NCBI GenBank assembly: GCA_023395515.1
Contig: JAEWZB010000019.1
Coordinates: forward strand, 1-63,713
Direction of reading: 5' to 3'
Origin: Bacillota bacterium
Lineage (GTDB): Bacteria > Bacillota > Syntrophomonadia > Syntrophomonadales > Syntrophomonadaceae
Length of the DNA: 63,713 bases
Numbering within the stretch: the stretch's first letter is position 1; each line of letters begins with the position of its first letter. The notes under the pieces are model-generated. The model was not told the DNA's origin, searched no databases, and worked only from the letters and a program-made list of their open reading frames with translations. Shown piece after piece: positions 44,131 through 52,937 of this stretch. A program made the translations under genes and the position numbers.

Positions 44131-44150
44131 AGGCGTAAAACGTAGGACAG
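44131..44150 (+). repeat. Dispersed GGCGTAAAACGTA repeat, copy 2
   Basis: AGGCGTAAAACGTAGGACAG follows the ywlE-like gene, preceded by GTGAGGAGTAAGGTGTT. It shares its core with 24641-24684 and with the 44391-44420 copy. Confidence 0.55.
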
Positions 44151-44210
44151 AATATCTGGGGAAGATGAGCATGCCTTTTGCTGGAATGAAGGGGAAAGGC
44201 GTAAAAAAGT

Positions 44211-44329
44211 CCGGTAAGATTACAAATTACCGGTATATAACCGGCACTTAAATGAAAGAAAAAAGCCTCTGCATAGTTCCGGTTTTTATAAGTGTATTAA
44301 AAATAGTGTAGGTATAAAAACCTGTGCCG
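44211..44329. other. Possible structured element upstream of rpiB
   Basis: CCGGTAA (44211-44217) pairs perfectly with TTACCGG (44227-44233), and CGGCAC (44242-44247) with GTGCCG (44324-44329), enclosing an A-rich 76-base loop. The 388-base gap 44111-44498 has no ORF. The element may be a leader RNA for rpiB or a repeat; no family is recognised. Confidence 0.4.
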
Positions 44330-44390
44330 ACCAAAAGCTTAAGACCGGCCCGAAGTGGAAGGAAAAGAGTATGCTTAGCTTCCTGAGTCG

Positions 44391-44420
44391 CAATGGGCAA
44401 GGCGTAAAATGTAAGACCCA
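44391..44420 (+). repeat. Dispersed GGCGTAAAATGTAAG repeat, copy 3
   Basis: CAATGGGCAAGGCGTAAAAT is followed by GTAAGACCC; it is close to copies 1 and 2. A fainter copy (AAGGCGTAAAA) lies at 44196-44206, and a related AAGGTATAAGGGGTTAGGGG tract follows rpiB at 44945. Confidence 0.5.
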
Positions 44421-44498
44421 GATGATCAAGATAAAAAAGTAAAGTGGAACTTTCCTGATATTAATTTAAAATTAATAATTCTCAAGACGAGGTGTATG

Positions 44499-44939
44499 AT
44501 GAAGATAGTTATTGGCAGTGATCATGCAGGAGTGGCTCTTAAGGAAGAAATAATCCAAATGCTAGAAAAAGAAGGAATTGAGGTAATCAATTGTGGAACT
44601 AATACAACAGATTCAGTTGATTATCCTGATATTGCAGAAAAAGTAGCCGCCTCCGTGTTAGCTTCAAATATTTTAGGGGTAATAATTTGCGGAACAGGAA
44701 TTGGTATATCCATAGCTGCTAATAAGATTCCGGGCATAAGGGCGGCTCTTTGCCAAGATACTTATACTGCCCGGATGGCCAGAGAACATAATGATGCCAA
44801 TATTGTAGCTATAGGGGCCAGAGTTACCGGAGGAGGCTTAGCCCTAGAAATTGTAAAAACTTTTGTTAAAACAGAATTTCTGGCCGGCCGTCACCTAAAA
44901 AGAGTAGAAAAGATAAACGACCTAGAGAAAAGGTATTAA
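44499..44939 (+). CDS. rpiB: Ribose-5-phosphate isomerase B
   Basis: The 146-residue enzyme interconverts ribose-5-phosphate and ribulose-5-phosphate. It has GSDHAGVALKEEI, GTNTTDSVDYPDIA, the active-site Cys in IICGTGIGISIAANK, and AREHNDANIVAIGARV. Two adjacent ATG codons exist (44496, 44499); GAGGTG favours the second. Together with the transaldolase it serves the non-oxidative pentose phosphate route. Confidence 0.95.
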   Translation: MKIVIGSDHAGVALKEEIIQMLEKEGIEVINCGTNTTDSVDYPDIAEKVAASVLASNILGVIICGTGIGISIAANKIPGIRAALCQDTYTARMAREHNDANIVAIGARVTGGGLALEIVKTFVKTEFLAGRHLKRVEKINDLEKRY

Positions 44940-45024
44940 GAAGCAAGGTATAAGGGGTTAGGGGTGCAGTCCAACGGAGAACCGTCCCCTGTTCTACCTA
45001 ATTTTATGGATACGAGGTAGAAAT

Positions 45025-45480
45025 ATGATTAGACAAAGACCGGAATGGGATGATTACTTTTTACAGTTAGCCCAGTTAGTGGCTAGCAGGTCTACTTGTT
45101 TACGCCGACAGGTAGGAGCAGTTTTAGTCCGTAATGAAAGAATAATAGCTACCGGTTACAATGGTGCTCCCCGGGGTTTAAAACATTGCTTGGAAACCGG
45201 ATGTTTGCGGGAAAAGGAAAACATTCCTTCCGGGCAGCGTTATGAACTATGCCGGGGTGTTCACGCCGAACAAAATGCCATAATAAATTGTGCACTATAT
45301 GGGGTTGCCACGGAAGGAGCAGTCATATACTGTACTAATCAGCCCTGTATTATATGTGCGCGCATGATTATTAATGCCGGGATAATTAAAATAGTACACC
45401 AAGGGAATTTTGAAGATAGGCTGGCCATAGAACTTCTGGAAGAGGCTGGTGTTGAATTAGTTTTAAAAAATAAAGTATAG
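45025..45480 (+). CDS. dCMP/deoxycytidylate deaminase, ComEB-like
   Basis: The 151-residue zinc deaminase has HAEQNAIINCA (zinc ligand His plus catalytic Glu) and PCIICARMIINAGI (two zinc Cys), with GAVLVRNERIIATGYNGAPRGLKHC upstream carrying extra cysteines typical of the ComEB/dCMP deaminase group. It supplies dUMP for thymidylate. GAGGTAG precedes the ATG. It is followed after 20 bases by a MazG-like pyrophosphohydrolase, which fits nucleotide-pool housekeeping. Confidence 0.92.
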   Translation: MIRQRPEWDDYFLQLAQLVASRSTCLRRQVGAVLVRNERIIATGYNGAPRGLKHCLETGCLREKENIPSGQRYELCRGVHAEQNAIINCALYGVATEGAVIYCTNQPCIICARMIINAGIIKIVHQGNFEDRLAIELLEEAGVELVLKNKV

Positions 45481-45500
45481 TATTATAAAGGGGACTCTTT

Positions 45501-45827
45501 ATGGATATTAAGACATTATCTTTACCTAGGCTTAATCAGCTGAATCCTACCTTAGAATCGACTACTCTGAAGTTAATGGAGGAAACCGGGGAGCTGGCGC
45601 AAGTAATAGGTAAATACCGGGGCTTAAGCGGCGAAAATATAGTGATGGATGAAGAAACCGTAATCAGGGAAATAGCACGGGAACTGCTGGATGTAGCTCA
45701 AACAGCGGTTACTATGATGTTCGTGATGGAAGAGTATTACGGAGTAAATATTGATGTAATGCTTCAGGAACATTGTGAGAAGTTAAAAAGAAAAGGCTAT
45801 CTTTCTATAACTGGTCATGATGAATAG
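45501..45827 (+). CDS. MazG-like nucleotide pyrophosphohydrolase
   Basis: The 108-residue all-alpha protein has the metal-binding pattern KLMEETGELAQVIGKY (ExxE) and IARELLDVAQTAVTMM (ExxD), matching MazG/all-alpha NTP pyrophosphatases. It would hydrolyse (d)NTPs to monophosphates. GGGGACT precedes the ATG. It probably shares a transcript with the deaminase gene. Substrate preference is not visible. Confidence 0.82.
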   Translation: MDIKTLSLPRLNQLNPTLESTTLKLMEETGELAQVIGKYRGLSGENIVMDEETVIREIARELLDVAQTAVTMMFVMEEYYGVNIDVMLQEHCEKLKRKGYLSITGHDE

Positions 45828-45941
45828 TCGCGTAAGATTTACAAGATAATTTGCATAATTCGCAATTAGTCGACAATTAAATTTTATAATTTTCAAAAAA
45901 GGATTTTAAATGTATATGACGAATAGGGGAATACGGGGATA

Positions 45942-45957
45942 TTACATTTAAATGTAA
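45942..45957. promoter_or_regulatory. 16-bp perfect palindrome before the atp operon
   Basis: TTACATTTAAATGTAA lies directly before the GGTGAT ribosome site of the first atp gene. It could be an operator or a hairpin that hides the ribosome site. No known regulator motif is assigned. A TATAAT-like box lies about 55 bases upstream (45884-45889). Confidence 0.45.
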
Positions 45958-45969
45958 GGTGATAAAAAA

Positions 45970-46218
45970 ATGACTCAGCAAAAAAAGCATTGGGCTAGAG
46001 CTCTAAGCGATGCTATTAATCTAGTCACTACTATAGCCGCTTCCATAGGTTTATGTGGTGTTGGTGGCTGGTGGCTGGATGGAAGATTCGGAACTGACCC
46101 ATGGCTAACAGTTCTGGGTGTTTTGCTGGGTGTTGCCACAGGAATGAAAGTTATGTGGGATAAGCTCATGGCTGATAATCCGGGCAACAAAAATAACAAA
46201 AACAATACAAATGAATAA
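45970..46218 (+). CDS. atpZ: AtpZ/AtpI-family F0F1 ATP synthase accessory protein
   Basis: The 82-residue protein has two membrane helices (~15-35 and ~45-65) with GLCGVGGWWLDGRFGTDPWLT between them, typical of AtpZ/AtpI accessory proteins that help c-ring assembly or Mg2+ entry. The C-terminus is a short Asn/Lys tail. It heads the atp operon, 110 bases before atpB. Confidence 0.88.
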   Translation: MTQQKKHWARALSDAINLVTTIAASIGLCGVGGWWLDGRFGTDPWLTVLGVLLGVATGMKVMWDKLMADNPGNKNNKNNTNE

Positions 46219-46328
46219 TTATTACTGTAATCATTCAAAGTTACAGGAAATAACTTTGATTATGATTTTTTATTTGGTTAGAAGGTGCCAAAGAACGGTA
46301 AAAATATCATTAGAAGGGGGGGAAAAAA

Positions 46329-47012
46329 ATGATATTTGGTATGTGGGATAGTGCCCTTTTCCATTTTGGACCTATTCCGGTCGATCATTTGATTGTGACC
46401 GAATGGGTTATTATTGGTTTGATAGCTATTATTGCATTTTCGGCTACAAAACAAATGCAAATAGTTCCTCGTGGCTTGCAGAATGCCTTTGAAGCTATGA
46501 TAGTTTGGACCTATGATTTCTTTACCCAACTTATGGATAAAGAGCATGTCGCTAAAAAGTGGGCTCCTCTACTCACTTGTTTTTTCTTATTTATTCTCAT
46601 CAGTAACTACAGTGGCCTAATTCCAGGAGCTGGTCATGTTGCAGGCTTCCAACCGCCTACAAGTAACTGGAACGTTACTCTAACTCTCGCGGCTATCACA
46701 TTTTTCTCAGTTCATGTGGCTGGTTTAATCGAACATAGTGGCGGGTATTTTAAACATTTCATTAGCCCAAGTCCTTTAATGTTACCATTAAATTTAGTCG
46801 AAGAGGTTGCTCATCCATTATCTCTCACCGTCCGTCTATTCGGTAATATATTTGGTGAAGAAATGGTTATAGCTTTCTTAATATTTTTAGCTCCATTTGT
46901 AATTCCATCGGCAGTTATGGGTCTAAGCTTATTATTAGGCGCTATCCAAGCGATAGTATTTACTATCTTGTCAGCTAGTTATATAGCTGCAGCAACAAGT
47001 GAGGGTCATTAA
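46329..47012 (+). CDS. atpB: ATP synthase F0 subunit a
   Basis: The 227-residue membrane protein forms the proton half-channels. Conserved features are FILISNYSGLIPG, LPLNLVEEVAHPLSLTVRLFGNIFGEEM (containing the essential Arg in SLTVRLFGN) and the C-terminal GAIQAIVFTILSASYIA. GGGGGG precedes the ATG. It is in the usual order a-c-b-delta-alpha-gamma-beta-epsilon. Confidence 0.95.
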   Translation: MIFGMWDSALFHFGPIPVDHLIVTEWVIIGLIAIIAFSATKQMQIVPRGLQNAFEAMIVWTYDFFTQLMDKEHVAKKWAPLLTCFFLFILISNYSGLIPGAGHVAGFQPPTSNWNVTLTLAAITFFSVHVAGLIEHSGGYFKHFISPSPLMLPLNLVEEVAHPLSLTVRLFGNIFGEEMVIAFLIFLAPFVIPSAVMGLSLLLGAIQAIVFTILSASYIAAATSEGH

Positions 47013-47065
47013 ATAAATATATATTTGGCTCCAAATAAGGTATTAGTATGAAAGGAGGGAAAAAA

Positions 47066-47284
47066 ATGGGCGTAGCATTAGGTGCTGGTCTAGCTGTATC
47101 AATTGCTGGTATAGGTGGAGGTATAGGAATGGGTGTTGCTGGCGGTAAAGCTTTTGAAGCTATCGCTAGACAACCGGAAGTTGGAGGAGACGTTAGAACT
47201 CTTCTATTCATTACCCTAGCTTTTATTGAAACTCTGACTATTTATGGACTATTAATTGCATTCATGCTGGTTGGTAAAGTTTAA
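47066..47284 (+). CDS. atpE: ATP synthase F0 subunit c
   Basis: The 72-residue two-helix hairpin has the glycine-rich first helix, the polar loop ARQPEVGGD and the ion-carrying Glu in FIETLTIYG. The longer frame from ATG at 47048 includes AAAGGAGGG as codons, so the true start is ATG at 47066. At the positions equivalent to Ilyobacter Na+ ligands Q32, S66 and T67 there are Met, Thr and Leu, so proton rather than sodium coupling is expected. Confidence 0.95.
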   Translation: MGVALGAGLAVSIAGIGGGIGMGVAGGKAFEAIARQPEVGGDVRTLLFITLAFIETLTIYGLLIAFMLVGKV

Positions 47285-47395
47285 TCATTATACTTCTAAA
47301 GGGTTAGATTTGCGGGCGATAGGTGGCTCGAATATTAAATTTATGCACCCTATCGCCACAAATACTATTTGCTTAAGATTGGAGGTAGCACATCC

Positions 47396-48013
47396 GTGAA
47401 GAGGAACAAAGGATTTTATTTGTCAGTCCTCCTTTTAACCATGGTAATGCTAATGGGATTTGCAACCTTCTGCATGGCATCTGGCGGAAATCTGCCGGTT
47501 AATGCACCTTCAGGTGCAACTCCTAGATTCGGAAACATCTATGTAATAGGCTGGACAGCAGTCAACTTCTTTATATTACTAGCTCTATTATATAAATTTG
47601 CCTTTGGTCCGATTAATGCCATGTTAGAACAACGTGCTAATAAGATTGAGAGTTCTTTAAAACATGCGGAAGAAGTTAAGGTAGAAGTGGAACAAATGAG
47701 AAAGGAAACTCAAACTAACTTAACCGATTCCCGTAAAGAAGCTCAAGAAATTGTAGCTCGTGCAACTAAAGCTGCAGAGGATGCAAAAACCGAAATTATT
47801 ACTAAGGCTCAAGAGGAAGCTACGAATATTAAAAGTAAAGCTACTGCCGAGATAGAAGCTGCCACAGAACAGGCTAAAATAGAACTTAAAGATACGGCAG
47901 CCAGCCTGGCACTATTTGCAGCGGAAAAAGTTTTAGGCAGAGCTATTACTGAAGATGACCACAAAAAAATGGTGAAAGACTTTGTTAATGAGGCGGGCGA
48001 TCTATTATGTTAA
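47396..48013 (+). CDS. atpF: ATP synthase F0 subunit b with extra N-terminal hydrophobic segment
   Basis: The 205-residue peripheral-stalk protein has the usual anchor helix (~57-76, VIGWTAVNFFILLALLYKF) and a long charged coiled coil (AEEVKVEVEQMRKET onward). Before it lies a second, signal-peptide-like stretch (KRNKGFYLSVLLLTMVMLM) of ~30 residues not found in most b subunits. GTG at 47396 is chosen over TTG at 47369 because TGGAGG lies between them. The ATG of atpH overlaps its end. Confidence 0.92.
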   Translation: MKRNKGFYLSVLLLTMVMLMGFATFCMASGGNLPVNAPSGATPRFGNIYVIGWTAVNFFILLALLYKFAFGPINAMLEQRANKIESSLKHAEEVKVEVEQMRKETQTNLTDSRKEAQEIVARATKAAEDAKTEIITKAQEEATNIKSKATAEIEAATEQAKIELKDTAASLALFAAEKVLGRAITEDDHKKMVKDFVNEAGDLLC

Positions 48014-48555
48014 ATAAGAGCGTCGCTAGGCGCTATGCTGAAGCTTTTTTTAGCATTGCCCAAGACAATAACAAAATTGATGAATATCAGCAGGAACTAG
48101 AAAAAATAGTACAAGCCATTAAGGAGTTAGATAGTCTGAAAGAATATTTAGACCATCTTCTTATTCCGGCTAAAGACAAAAAAGAAATTATCAGTCAAAT
48201 TTTCGCTGCCAGTATTTCATCAGTAACTTTGAATTTCTTGCTGATGGTCATTGATAAGAAACGTGAGGCCTACATAGAACTAATCGTCGAAGAATATCAA
48301 GACTTGGCTGATGAATCTCGTAACATTGCTAAAGCCCAGCTTATTTCGGCCCATGAGGTTTCAGAACAAGAAGTCAAAAGTTTGGCGGAAAAGCTATCAG
48401 CCTCAACCGGCAAAACGGTACAGCTGAAACAAAGTGTCGATCCTGCACTCATCGGAGGGGTGAAAATCAGAATCGGTGACCAGATTATAGATGGTACCGT
48501 GGCTAAAAAGCTAGAGATGCTAAGATTACAACTAAAACAAGCGAAGATAAGTTAA
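48007..48555 (+). CDS. atpH: ATP synthase F1 subunit delta
   Basis: The 182-residue subunit links F1 to the b stalk. It has the N-terminal helical bundle (VARRYAEAFFSIAQ) and the C-terminal DPALIGGVKIRIGDQIIDGTV signature. It overlaps the atpF stop by seven bases. Confidence 0.95.
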   Translation: MLNKSVARRYAEAFFSIAQDNNKIDEYQQELEKIVQAIKELDSLKEYLDHLLIPAKDKKEIISQIFAASISSVTLNFLLMVIDKKREAYIELIVEEYQDLADESRNIAKAQLISAHEVSEQEVKSLAEKLSASTGKTVQLKQSVDPALIGGVKIRIGDQIIDGTVAKKLEMLRLQLKQAKIS

Positions 48556-48579
48556 TCATTGATAGGGGTGAGCACATAA

Positions 48580-50094
48580 ATGAGTATTAGGCCTGAAGAG
48601 ATTAGCGCGTTATTAAAACAGCAGATTGAGCGCTACCAATCCGAGGTCGAGGTCAGCAATGTGGGCTCTGTTATATATGTTGGTGACGGTATTTCCCGTG
48701 TGTACGGATTACAGGGTGCCATGGCTGGCGAATTATTAGAATTCCCCGGAGGAACCTTCGGATTGGTTCTAAACCTTGAAGAAGATAATGTTGGAGCCGT
48801 TCTTCTAGGTGAATATTCGCATATTAAAGAAGGCGATGTAGTTAAAGCTACTGGCAGAATCATGGAGGTACCAACCGGCAGAGCCATGCTAGGGAGAGTT
48901 GTTAACGCACTTGGTCAGCCTATAGACGGAAAAGGTCCGATTAATACTGACAAATTCCGTCCCATGGAACGTGTTGCGCCTGGGGTTGTAACTCGTTCAC
49001 CAGTTGACACTCCCATGCAGACCGGATTAAAAGCTATAGATTCTATGGTGCCTATTGGCAGAGGACAGCGGGAATTAATTATCGGTGACCGCCAAACAGG
49101 TAAAACAGCTATAGCCATAGATGCTATTATTAACCAAAGATATAAGAAAGACATGATATGTATATATGTAGGCATAGGCCAGAAACAATCTACTATAGCA
49201 GGTATTGCTGCTAAACTGGAAGAAATGGGTGCCTTAGATTACACCATTATAGTTGCAGCAACTGCTTCTGAACCTGCCCCATTACTATATATAGCTCCTT
49301 ATGCTGGTGTAGCTATGGCGGAAGAGTTTATGGAAAGTGAATCAGCCGATGTTTTAATAATTTATGATGACCTTTCCAAACATGCGGTTGCCTACCGTGA
49401 AATGTCACTGCTACTACGTCGTCCTCCCGGACGTGAAGCATATCCCGGGGACGTTTTTTATCTTCACTCCAGGTTGCTGGAGAGAGCTTGTAAGCTAAAT
49501 AAAGATCATGGTGGTGGTTCTATAACGGCCCTACCGATTATAGAAACTCAAGCTGGTGACGTATCAGCTTACATTCCTACTAACGTTATATCCATAACTG
49601 ATGGGCAAATATATCTGGAAACTGACCTTTTCTATGCCGGACAAAGACCAGCTATTAATGCGGGATTATCCGTAAGCCGGGTTGGTGGTGCGGCTCAGAC
49701 TAAAGCGATGAAATCAGTTGCAGGTCAGTTGCGTCTAGACTTGGCTCAATACCGTGAGCTAGCTGCTTTTGCTCAATTCGGTTCTGATCTTGATAGAGCT
49801 ACCCTGGCCAGACTAACTAGAGGTGAAAGGGTAACTGAAGTTCTAAAACAAGGTCAATATCAACCAATGCCGGTAGAAGAACAGGTAGTAGTTATATTTG
49901 CAGGAGTTAATGGATTTTTAGATGACCTGCCCAATGATAAAGTGGGAGAATTCGAAATTGATTTCTTAAAATTCATGCGTAGTACTTATTCCGATGTTCT
50001 AGGCACTATTAGAGGTGGCGCCAAAATAGACGGCGACTTAGAGCAAAAACTAACTACTGCTATAAATGAATTCAAGTCCACTTTCGCAGTTTAG
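48580..50094 (+). CDS. atpA: ATP synthase F1 subunit alpha
   Basis: The 504-residue subunit carries the regulatory nucleotide site: P-loop GDRQTGKTAIAID, YVGIGQKQSTIAGI and the signature PAINAGLSVSRVGGAAQ. The length is normal and the ATG follows GGGGTGAG. It is in the conserved atp order. Confidence 0.97.
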   Translation: MSIRPEEISALLKQQIERYQSEVEVSNVGSVIYVGDGISRVYGLQGAMAGELLEFPGGTFGLVLNLEEDNVGAVLLGEYSHIKEGDVVKATGRIMEVPTGRAMLGRVVNALGQPIDGKGPINTDKFRPMERVAPGVVTRSPVDTPMQTGLKAIDSMVPIGRGQRELIIGDRQTGKTAIAIDAIINQRYKKDMICIYVGIGQKQSTIAGIAAKLEEMGALDYTIIVAATASEPAPLLYIAPYAGVAMAEEFMESESADVLIIYDDLSKHAVAYREMSLLLRRPPGREAYPGDVFYLHSRLLERACKLNKDHGGGSITALPIIETQAGDVSAYIPTNVISITDGQIYLETDLFYAGQRPAINAGLSVSRVGGAAQTKAMKSVAGQLRLDLAQYRELAAFAQFGSDLDRATLARLTRGERVTEVLKQGQYQPMPVEEQVVVIFAGVNGFLDDLPNDKVGEFEIDFLKFMRSTYSDVLGTIRGGAKIDGDLEQKLTTAINEFKSTFAV

Positions 50095-50108
50095 GTGGTG
50101 AAATTTTA

Positions 50109-50984
50109 ATGGCAGGTGCAGTAAGAGATTTCAAGCGGAGAATACGCAGCGTTAAAAATACTCAGCAGATTACCAAAGCCATGAAAATGGTGGCAGCTGC
50201 TAAGTTGCGCCGTGCTCAGGAAAGTGCTGAAGCCTCAAGGCCATATACCGAAACGTTGCAGGATACATTAGCCAGACTAGCTGGAGTAGCTTATGATGTT
50301 AAGCACCCATTGCTTGATAAAAGAGAAGAAGTCCGTAAAGTTGGTTATATAGTAGTTACTGCTGACCGGGGACTATGTGGAGCTTACAATACTAACATTA
50401 TTCGTATGGCTACCTCTGCTATGGCTGAAGATACCCGTAACGTGGGAAATAGTATAATAGCTGTAGGACGGAAAAGCAGAGACTTTTTCCGCAAACGTGG
50501 TGGCGTAGACGCTGAATTTACTAATCTCGGTGATAATATTAGCTATGCAGACGCTAGGGAAATAGGCCAATATATTACTAATGCCTACGAAAACCAGGAG
50601 CTGGATGAAGTTTATTTAGTCTATGCTCGCTTTGTTAATATCATAAGGCAGATTCCAACCGTAACTAAAATCTTGCCTATTGAACCTCCCAGCACAGAGA
50701 CTGAAGAGCATTATGTTGATTATATTTATGAACCTAGTGCGGAGGAAATCCTGCTATCATTATTACCAAGATATATAGGTAGCCAAATTTACCATGCTAT
50801 GCTGGAAGCTAAAGCTAGTGAGCATGGAGCCAGGATGACTGCTATGGGTAATGCTACAGAAAATGCGGGTGAAATTATTGATAATCTAACTATGGAAATG
50901 AACAAAGTTAGACAAGCAGCCATTACAGATGAAATCTTGGATATTGTTGGTGGCGCCGAAGCTCTCAATAAAGGAGGAAAGTAG
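50109..50984 (+). CDS. atpG: ATP synthase F1 subunit gamma
   Basis: The 291-residue rotor shaft has the N-terminal RIRSVKNTQQITKAMKMVAA and the C-terminal MTAMGNATENAGEIIDNL with NKVRQAAITDEILDIVGGAE. AGGTGGTG precedes the ATG, 14 bases after atpA. It is normal in length. Confidence 0.96.
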   Translation: MAGAVRDFKRRIRSVKNTQQITKAMKMVAAAKLRRAQESAEASRPYTETLQDTLARLAGVAYDVKHPLLDKREEVRKVGYIVVTADRGLCGAYNTNIIRMATSAMAEDTRNVGNSIIAVGRKSRDFFRKRGGVDAEFTNLGDNISYADAREIGQYITNAYENQELDEVYLVYARFVNIIRQIPTVTKILPIEPPSTETEEHYVDYIYEPSAEEILLSLLPRYIGSQIYHAMLEAKASEHGARMTAMGNATENAGEIIDNLTMEMNKVRQAAITDEILDIVGGAEALNKGGK

Positions 50985-50987
50985 AGG

Positions 50988-52412
50988 ATGGCGAACGTAA
51001 CATATGGAGAGGTAACCCAGGTTATAGGCGCGGTTGTTGATATTCGCTTTAAGCCCGGTGAATTACCTGATCTAATGAACGCTATAACCATAACATCTGA
51101 TGAACAGAATAGCAAAGTTGCTAGAAAAATTGATGTTACTCTGGAAGCTATGCAGCTACTCGGAAATGATACCGTAAGATGCGTAGCATTAAATCCTACC
51201 GATGGTATTATGAGAGGTATGAAAGCGACTAATACCGGTGCTTCCATTACCGTACCAGTAGGTGATGAATGCCTAGGTAGAATATTAAATGTACTTGGTG
51301 AACCAGTTGATGAAAAAGGTCCCGTAACTACTAAAGAAAAATGGGAAATTCATCGCAAGCCACCAGCATTAGTTGACCAAATGCCGGCCACCGAAATGTT
51401 GGAAACAGGAATTAAAGTTACTGACCTGATTTGTCCTTATGCTAAGGGTGGAAAAATAGGTCTATTCGGCGGAGCCGGTGTTGGTAAAACCGTTATAATT
51501 ATGGAACTTATAAGAAACATTGCTTATGAACATGGTGGCTATTCGGTTTTCACCGGTGTTGGTGAGCGTACCCGTGAAGGAAATGACCTATGGGAAGAAA
51601 TGACTGAGTCAGGCGTTATTGATAAGTGTGCACTTATTTATGGACAGATGAATGAGCCGCCTGGAGCTCGTCTGCGGGTTGGTTTAACTGGTCTGACTAT
51701 AGCTGAATATTTCCGTGATGTGGGCGGTCAAGACGTGCTTATATTTATAGATAATATATTCCGTTTTGCCCAAGCAGGTAACGAAGTGTCGGCTCTATTA
51801 GGCCGTATGCCATCTGCGGTTGGTTATCAGCCTACCCTGGCAACTGACATGGGTCTGTTGCAAGAACGTATTACTACTACCCGTAAAGGTTCTATAACCT
51901 CGGCTCAAGCAGTATATGTTCCTGCGGATGACTTAACTGACCCAGCCCCGGCTACAACTTTTGCGCATCTGGATGCTACAACAGTTTTGTCTCGTGCTAT
52001 ATCTGAGCTGGGAATCTATCCGGCAGTTGATCCTCTGGATTCAACTTCCAGAATCTTGGATCCACAAATAATCGGTGACAAACATTATGCTATAGCTCGT
52101 GGTGTGCAACAGATTTTACAAAGATATAAAGAATTACAAGATATTATAGCTATTCTAGGTATGGATGAGCTATCTGACGAAGATAAGCTCATAGTTACCA
52201 GAGCTAGAAAAATCCAGAGATTCTTATCCCAACCATTCCACGTTGCGGAACAGTTTACAGGTAATCCGGGTATTTATGTTCCTATCGCTGAAACGGTTGA
52301 CTCATTTGCACAACTTCTGGCCGGTAAACATGACAACCTACCGGAAGCAGCCTTCCTAATGGTAGGAAATATAGATACCGCGATTGCCAAAGCTAAAAGA
52401 CTGGAGGCGTAA
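50988..52412 (+). CDS. atpD: ATP synthase F1 subunit beta
   Basis: The 474-residue catalytic subunit has P-loop GGAGVGKTVIIMEL, GERTREGNDLW, DEFSEL-region equivalents and the signature AVDPLDSTSRIL (P-x2-DPL). AAAGGAGG lies inside the end of atpG and drives the ATG three bases after its stop. Confidence 0.97.
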   Translation: MANVTYGEVTQVIGAVVDIRFKPGELPDLMNAITITSDEQNSKVARKIDVTLEAMQLLGNDTVRCVALNPTDGIMRGMKATNTGASITVPVGDECLGRILNVLGEPVDEKGPVTTKEKWEIHRKPPALVDQMPATEMLETGIKVTDLICPYAKGGKIGLFGGAGVGKTVIIMELIRNIAYEHGGYSVFTGVGERTREGNDLWEEMTESGVIDKCALIYGQMNEPPGARLRVGLTGLTIAEYFRDVGGQDVLIFIDNIFRFAQAGNEVSALLGRMPSAVGYQPTLATDMGLLQERITTTRKGSITSAQAVYVPADDLTDPAPATTFAHLDATTVLSRAISELGIYPAVDPLDSTSRILDPQIIGDKHYAIARGVQQILQRYKELQDIIAILGMDELSDEDKLIVTRARKIQRFLSQPFHVAEQFTGNPGIYVPIAETVDSFAQLLAGKHDNLPEAAFLMVGNIDTAIAKAKRLEA

Positions 52413-52415
52413 TCT

Positions 52416-52835
52416 ATGGCAGAAAACACCTTCATGTTAGAAGTAGTAACTCCTGAACAAATTCTTTTTAAAGACGAAGTTCAGTTTATGGTTGCTCCCG
52501 GTGTTGAAGGTGAACTGGGTGTAATGCGTAATCACGCACCACTAGTGGCAGCACTTAAAATTGGGGTTCTGCGTTATAAAGACGCTGGTGGCAGCCAAAA
52601 ACGTATGGCCTTAAGTGGTGGCTTTATAGAAGTTGTAGATAATACAGCCAGAATACTTGCGGAGACAGCGGAAGACGGAGATGAGATTGATATTCTTCGG
52701 GCCAAGGCTGCGAAGGAAAGGGCGGAAAGACGTATAGCAGAACGAGATGAAAATATAAACTATACTCGAGCCCACATGTCACTTCAAAGAGCCATTACTA
52801 GATTAAGGGCAGCAGATGCCAAGTTCGACCAATAA
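52416..52835 (+). CDS. atpC: ATP synthase F1 subunit epsilon
   Basis: The 139-residue subunit has the N-terminal beta sandwich (LEVVTPEQILFKDEV, GELGVMRNHAPLV, GGFIEV) and a C-terminal helical hairpin (AKAAKERAERRIAE). It inhibits ATP hydrolysis and couples rotation. A hairpin follows. Confidence 0.96.
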   Translation: MAENTFMLEVVTPEQILFKDEVQFMVAPGVEGELGVMRNHAPLVAALKIGVLRYKDAGGSQKRMALSGGFIEVVDNTARILAETAEDGDEIDILRAKAAKERAERRIAERDENINYTRAHMSLQRAITRLRAADAKFDQ

Positions 52836-52839
52836 ATTT

Positions 52840-52876
52840 AAAAGCCGGGAGCATAAATAAATGTCTTCCGGCTTTT
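52840..52876 (+). terminator. Hairpin after atpC
   Basis: AAAAGCCGG and CCGGCTTTT form a 9-bp stem about ten bases after the atpC stop, with a 19-base AT-rich loop. The T tract is part of the stem. It is probably the end of the atp transcript. Confidence 0.65.
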
Positions 52877-52937
52877 GCAAATGGTATAATGGAATATATT
52901 TGGTTAATTAGCGGGGGGAGTCAGCGGGGTATAGCTA

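Noticed and set aside
47066..47284. Sodium-coupled ATP synthase
   Set aside because: Positions equivalent to Q32, S66 and T67 of the Na+ type are Met, Thr and Leu, so proton coupling is more likely.
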